DNA from: Actinomycetes bacterium
Lineage (GTDB): Bacteria > Actinomycetota > Acidimicrobiia > Acidimicrobiales > RAAP-2
Direction of reading: 5' to 3'
Assembly: GCA_021787255.1 (NCBI GenBank)
Contig: JAJYMD010000141.1
Location: forward strand, 1-7,464
Length of the DNA stretch: 7,464 nt
In this document: one piece after another, positions 6,560-7,464 of the stretch
Layout: each line of letters starts with the position of its first letter
How positions within the stretch are numbered: the first letter of the stretch is position 1
Translations under genes and position numbers: made by a program
The notes under the pieces: model-generated
Told to the model about the DNA's origin: nothing
Databases searched by the model: none
What the model saw: only the letters and a program-made list of their open reading frames with translations

Positions 6560-6586
6560 GCGCCTACGCACGCGGGACGTAGGCGC
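6560..6586 (-). terminator. Hairpin overlapping the end of the nifU-like gene
   Basis: GCGCCTACG (6560-6568) and CGTAGGCGC (6578-6586) form a perfect 9-bp stem with a 9-nt loop. The TAG stop codon (6564-6566) lies within the distal arm, so the last codons of the gene form the hairpin. There is no U-tract. It likely ends transcription before the marR promoter. Confidence 0.6.
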
Positions 6587-6935
6587 CTCTCCCCAAAGCG
6601 GCGCTCTCGAACGGGTCCAGCGTGTCTGTGAGGCTGCCCGTCACCTCGCTGACCCACGGGAGCCGGTCCATGAGGATCCGCTCGACGCCGCCGCGCAGCG
6701 TGGCCGCGCTGATCGCGCACGAGCTGCACGCCCCCTGCAGCTGCACCTCGACGACCCCGGCCTCCACGTCTGCCGAGACCAGCACGAGGTCGCCGCCGTC
6801 GGCTTGGACTGCGGGCCGCATGAGGTCCACCAAGCTCTGCAGCTGCTCGAGACGCGCGCGTCGGTCTTCGTCGCTGAGCGCCTGACCCTCGGCGGCCTCC
6901 CCATCCTGCTCCCGTGCGTCTCGGTCCACGGCCAC
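6564..6935 (-). CDS. NifU C-terminal domain (Nfu-type) Fe-S scaffold protein
   Basis: This is a small cytosolic Fe-S cluster scaffold or carrier of 123 residues. The NifU C-terminal-type domain covers about 28-105, with the conserved LMRPAVQADGGDLVLV (38-53) and the cluster-binding GACSSCAIS with C70-x2-C73. It carries only this domain, without the IscU-like or HesB-like parts of longer NifU/NfuA proteins. The first ~25 residues are acidic and variable. The start is taken as GTG at 6935. An overlapping ATG at 6937 is in another frame, and the SD is weak, so the start is only moderately sure. The CSSC pair is intact, so the protein is probably functional, delivering clusters to target proteins that cannot be named from here. 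It lies 79 nt after the zinc-ribbon gene, possibly in one transcript. Confidence 0.88.
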   Translation of the reverse strand: MAVDRDAREQDGEAAEGQALSDEDRRARLEQLQSLVDLMRPAVQADGGDLVLVSADVEAGVVEVQLQGACSSCAISAATLRGGVERILMDRLPWVSEVTGSLTDTLDPFESAALGRGAYVPRA

Positions 6936-7014
6936 ATTCTGCCGTGCGTACGCCGCCGCCGCGCGCCGCGCGCCGCGGAGCCAAAGGGCGGTCAGGCCCG
7001 GTCGCCGTCCGCGG

Positions 7015-7188
7015 TCAGCCCGGCCTGCGCTCTGCCCTGGCGCCCGCGCCGTCGCGGACGGCCCGCACCATACGGCGGCACCGCATGCACCAGGCCGCGG
7101 GAGCGTCTTCGTCCGCCGGATGGACGAGCGCTCCGCACGCCGAGCATCGCCAGATGGCCGGTGACTCCGACCCCGACTCGAAGGTCAT
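7015..7188 (-). CDS. 57-residue zinc-ribbon mini-protein
   Basis: This short gene encodes a 57-residue protein with two CxxC pairs (C15/C18 as CSAC and C34/C37 as CMRC) separated by 15 residues, a treble-clef or zinc-ribbon pattern expected to bind one Zn2+. The first knuckle follows an acidic and Ser-rich start, and the C-terminal third is strongly basic (RRMVRAVR, then RAERRPG), which could contact nucleic acid or a protein partner. Support for translation is good: the ATG has GAGGAG 4 nt upstream, four cysteines are placed in pairs, and the frame ends at TGA before the nifU-like gene. I do not recognise a named family. Neighbours are the nifU-like gene downstream and the selenocysteine tRNA upstream. 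Its function is unknown. Confidence 0.75.
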   Translation of the reverse strand: MTFESGSESPAIWRCSACGALVHPADEDAPAAWCMRCRRMVRAVRDGAGARAERRPG

Positions 7189-7367
7189 GCCACTCCTCGC
7201 CGTCCCACGCTGCAGCGTCCGGTTCCAGCCGCCGACCCGACGTTCCGCCGTCGGCCGCTCGAGCCGGACCTCGGCTCACTATACGTGCAGTGCACCTCGG
7301 CTTCGGATGCCGGGCTCGTGGCCGAGGGTCCAGCGGGTAAACGTGCGCGACCGGATGCAGGCGTCCG
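7189..7367 (-). other. Intergenic region between tRNA-Sec and the zinc-ribbon gene
   Basis: No gene is seen here. It holds a possible -10 TATAGT (7278-7283) without a good -35. It also has an 11-bp palindrome GTGCAGTGCAC (7285-7295), a 6-bp stem GAGCCG/CGGCTC (7261-7266 with 7272-7277), and a 7-bp stem CCTCGGC/GCCGAGG (7295-7301 with 7321-7327). The last could end the tRNA transcript, although it has no T-tract. The first three lie where a promoter and leader of the zinc-ribbon gene would be. Confidence 0.35.
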
Positions 7368-7460
7368 CGGAGGTGGACGGGAATCGAACCCGCCGGACGG
7401 GGATCACCCGTCCCACCCGCTTTGAAGGCGGGGAGGCCCACCAGGCACCTGCACACCTCC
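7368..7460 (-). tRNA. selC: tRNA-Sec (anticodon UCA)
   Basis: This 93-nt gene encodes the tRNA on which serine is converted to selenocysteine for insertion at UGA codons. The anticodon arm is CCCGC-CTTCAAA-GCGGG, giving UCA at positions 34-36 of the loop. The variable arm is long, with a perfect 7-bp stem GGACGGG/CCCGTCC. The T arm is GCGGG-TTCGATT-CCCGT. The acceptor begins GGAGGTGT and ends CCACCTCC plus discriminator G. This 8+5 acceptor/T-stem plan is bacterial tRNA-Sec, although the eighth acceptor pair is a T/C mismatch and the D-stem has a G/G mismatch. CCA is not encoded (CGG follows). The cell should therefore carry selA, selB, selD and at least one selenoprotein; none is in this window. 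A suppressor tRNA reading UGA is the alternative, but the long arm argues against it. Confidence 0.92.
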
Positions 7461-7464
7461 GGGC

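Noticed and set aside
6936..7014. GC-repeat tract upstream of the nifU-like gene as a regulatory repeat
   Set aside because: Short GCG/GGC runs are expected at this base composition. No regular unit or symmetrical site is convincing.
6936..7017. UGA of the zinc-ribbon gene as a selenocysteine codon, given the nearby tRNA-Sec
   Set aside because: The frame beyond the TGA is GC-repeat-like with no Cys-like context or visible SECIS hairpin. A normal stop is simpler.
1..7464. CRISPR array, insertion sequence, phage or integration site next to the tRNA
   Set aside because: There are no spaced repeats, no transposase or integrase, and no second copy of a tRNA end in the window.

Overview
The window is very GC-rich with strong third-position G/C bias. 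The gene types and the way homologous genes read suggest a high-GC Gram-positive bacterium (Actinomycetota). The exact lineage cannot be fixed from the sequence. Every gene I can support lies on the minus strand, so the reading order runs from high to low coordinates. The long open frames on the plus strand are compositional shadows.

Layout in reading order. At the right edge is a selenocysteine tRNA (anticodon UCA, long variable arm, 7368-7460). Next come an unlisted 57-residue zinc-ribbon mini-protein (7015-7188) and a stand-alone NifU C-terminal-type Fe-S scaffold protein (6564-6935), whose stop codon sits inside a strong hairpin. A MarR-family regulator (5900-6403) follows and overlaps an MFS_3-type exporter (4581-5903) by ATGA, making a two-gene operon. 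Its promoter looks leaderless, and a perfect TTAGTT-N5-AACTAA operator fills the -35/-10 spacer.

The centre of interest is a pair of metal-ion genes. The first (3228-4499) encodes a soluble PRC-PRC-MgtE_N-CBS-CBS protein, which is the cytosolic regulatory half of an MgtE magnesium channel without its membrane pore. The second (1321-3021) encodes an NRAMP-fold transporter whose metal-site motifs are changed: DPGN of helix 1 has become DAGG, and MPHN of helix 6 has become APWQ. These changes fit an NRAMP-related magnesium transporter better than a Mn/Fe NRAMP. The inferred system is a Mg-type NRAMP controlled by, or working with, a detached MgtE sensor. The 206-nt gap between the two genes holds a 15-bp interrupted hairpin and an 18-bp perfect palindrome just upstream of a near-perfect Shine-Dalgarno sequence.

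The left end holds a GT4 glycosyltransferase (1-1235) cut off by the window edge. It looks functionally unrelated to the metal genes.

I see no CRISPR array, insertion sequence, phage gene or attachment site. No gap between genes exceeds 210 bases.
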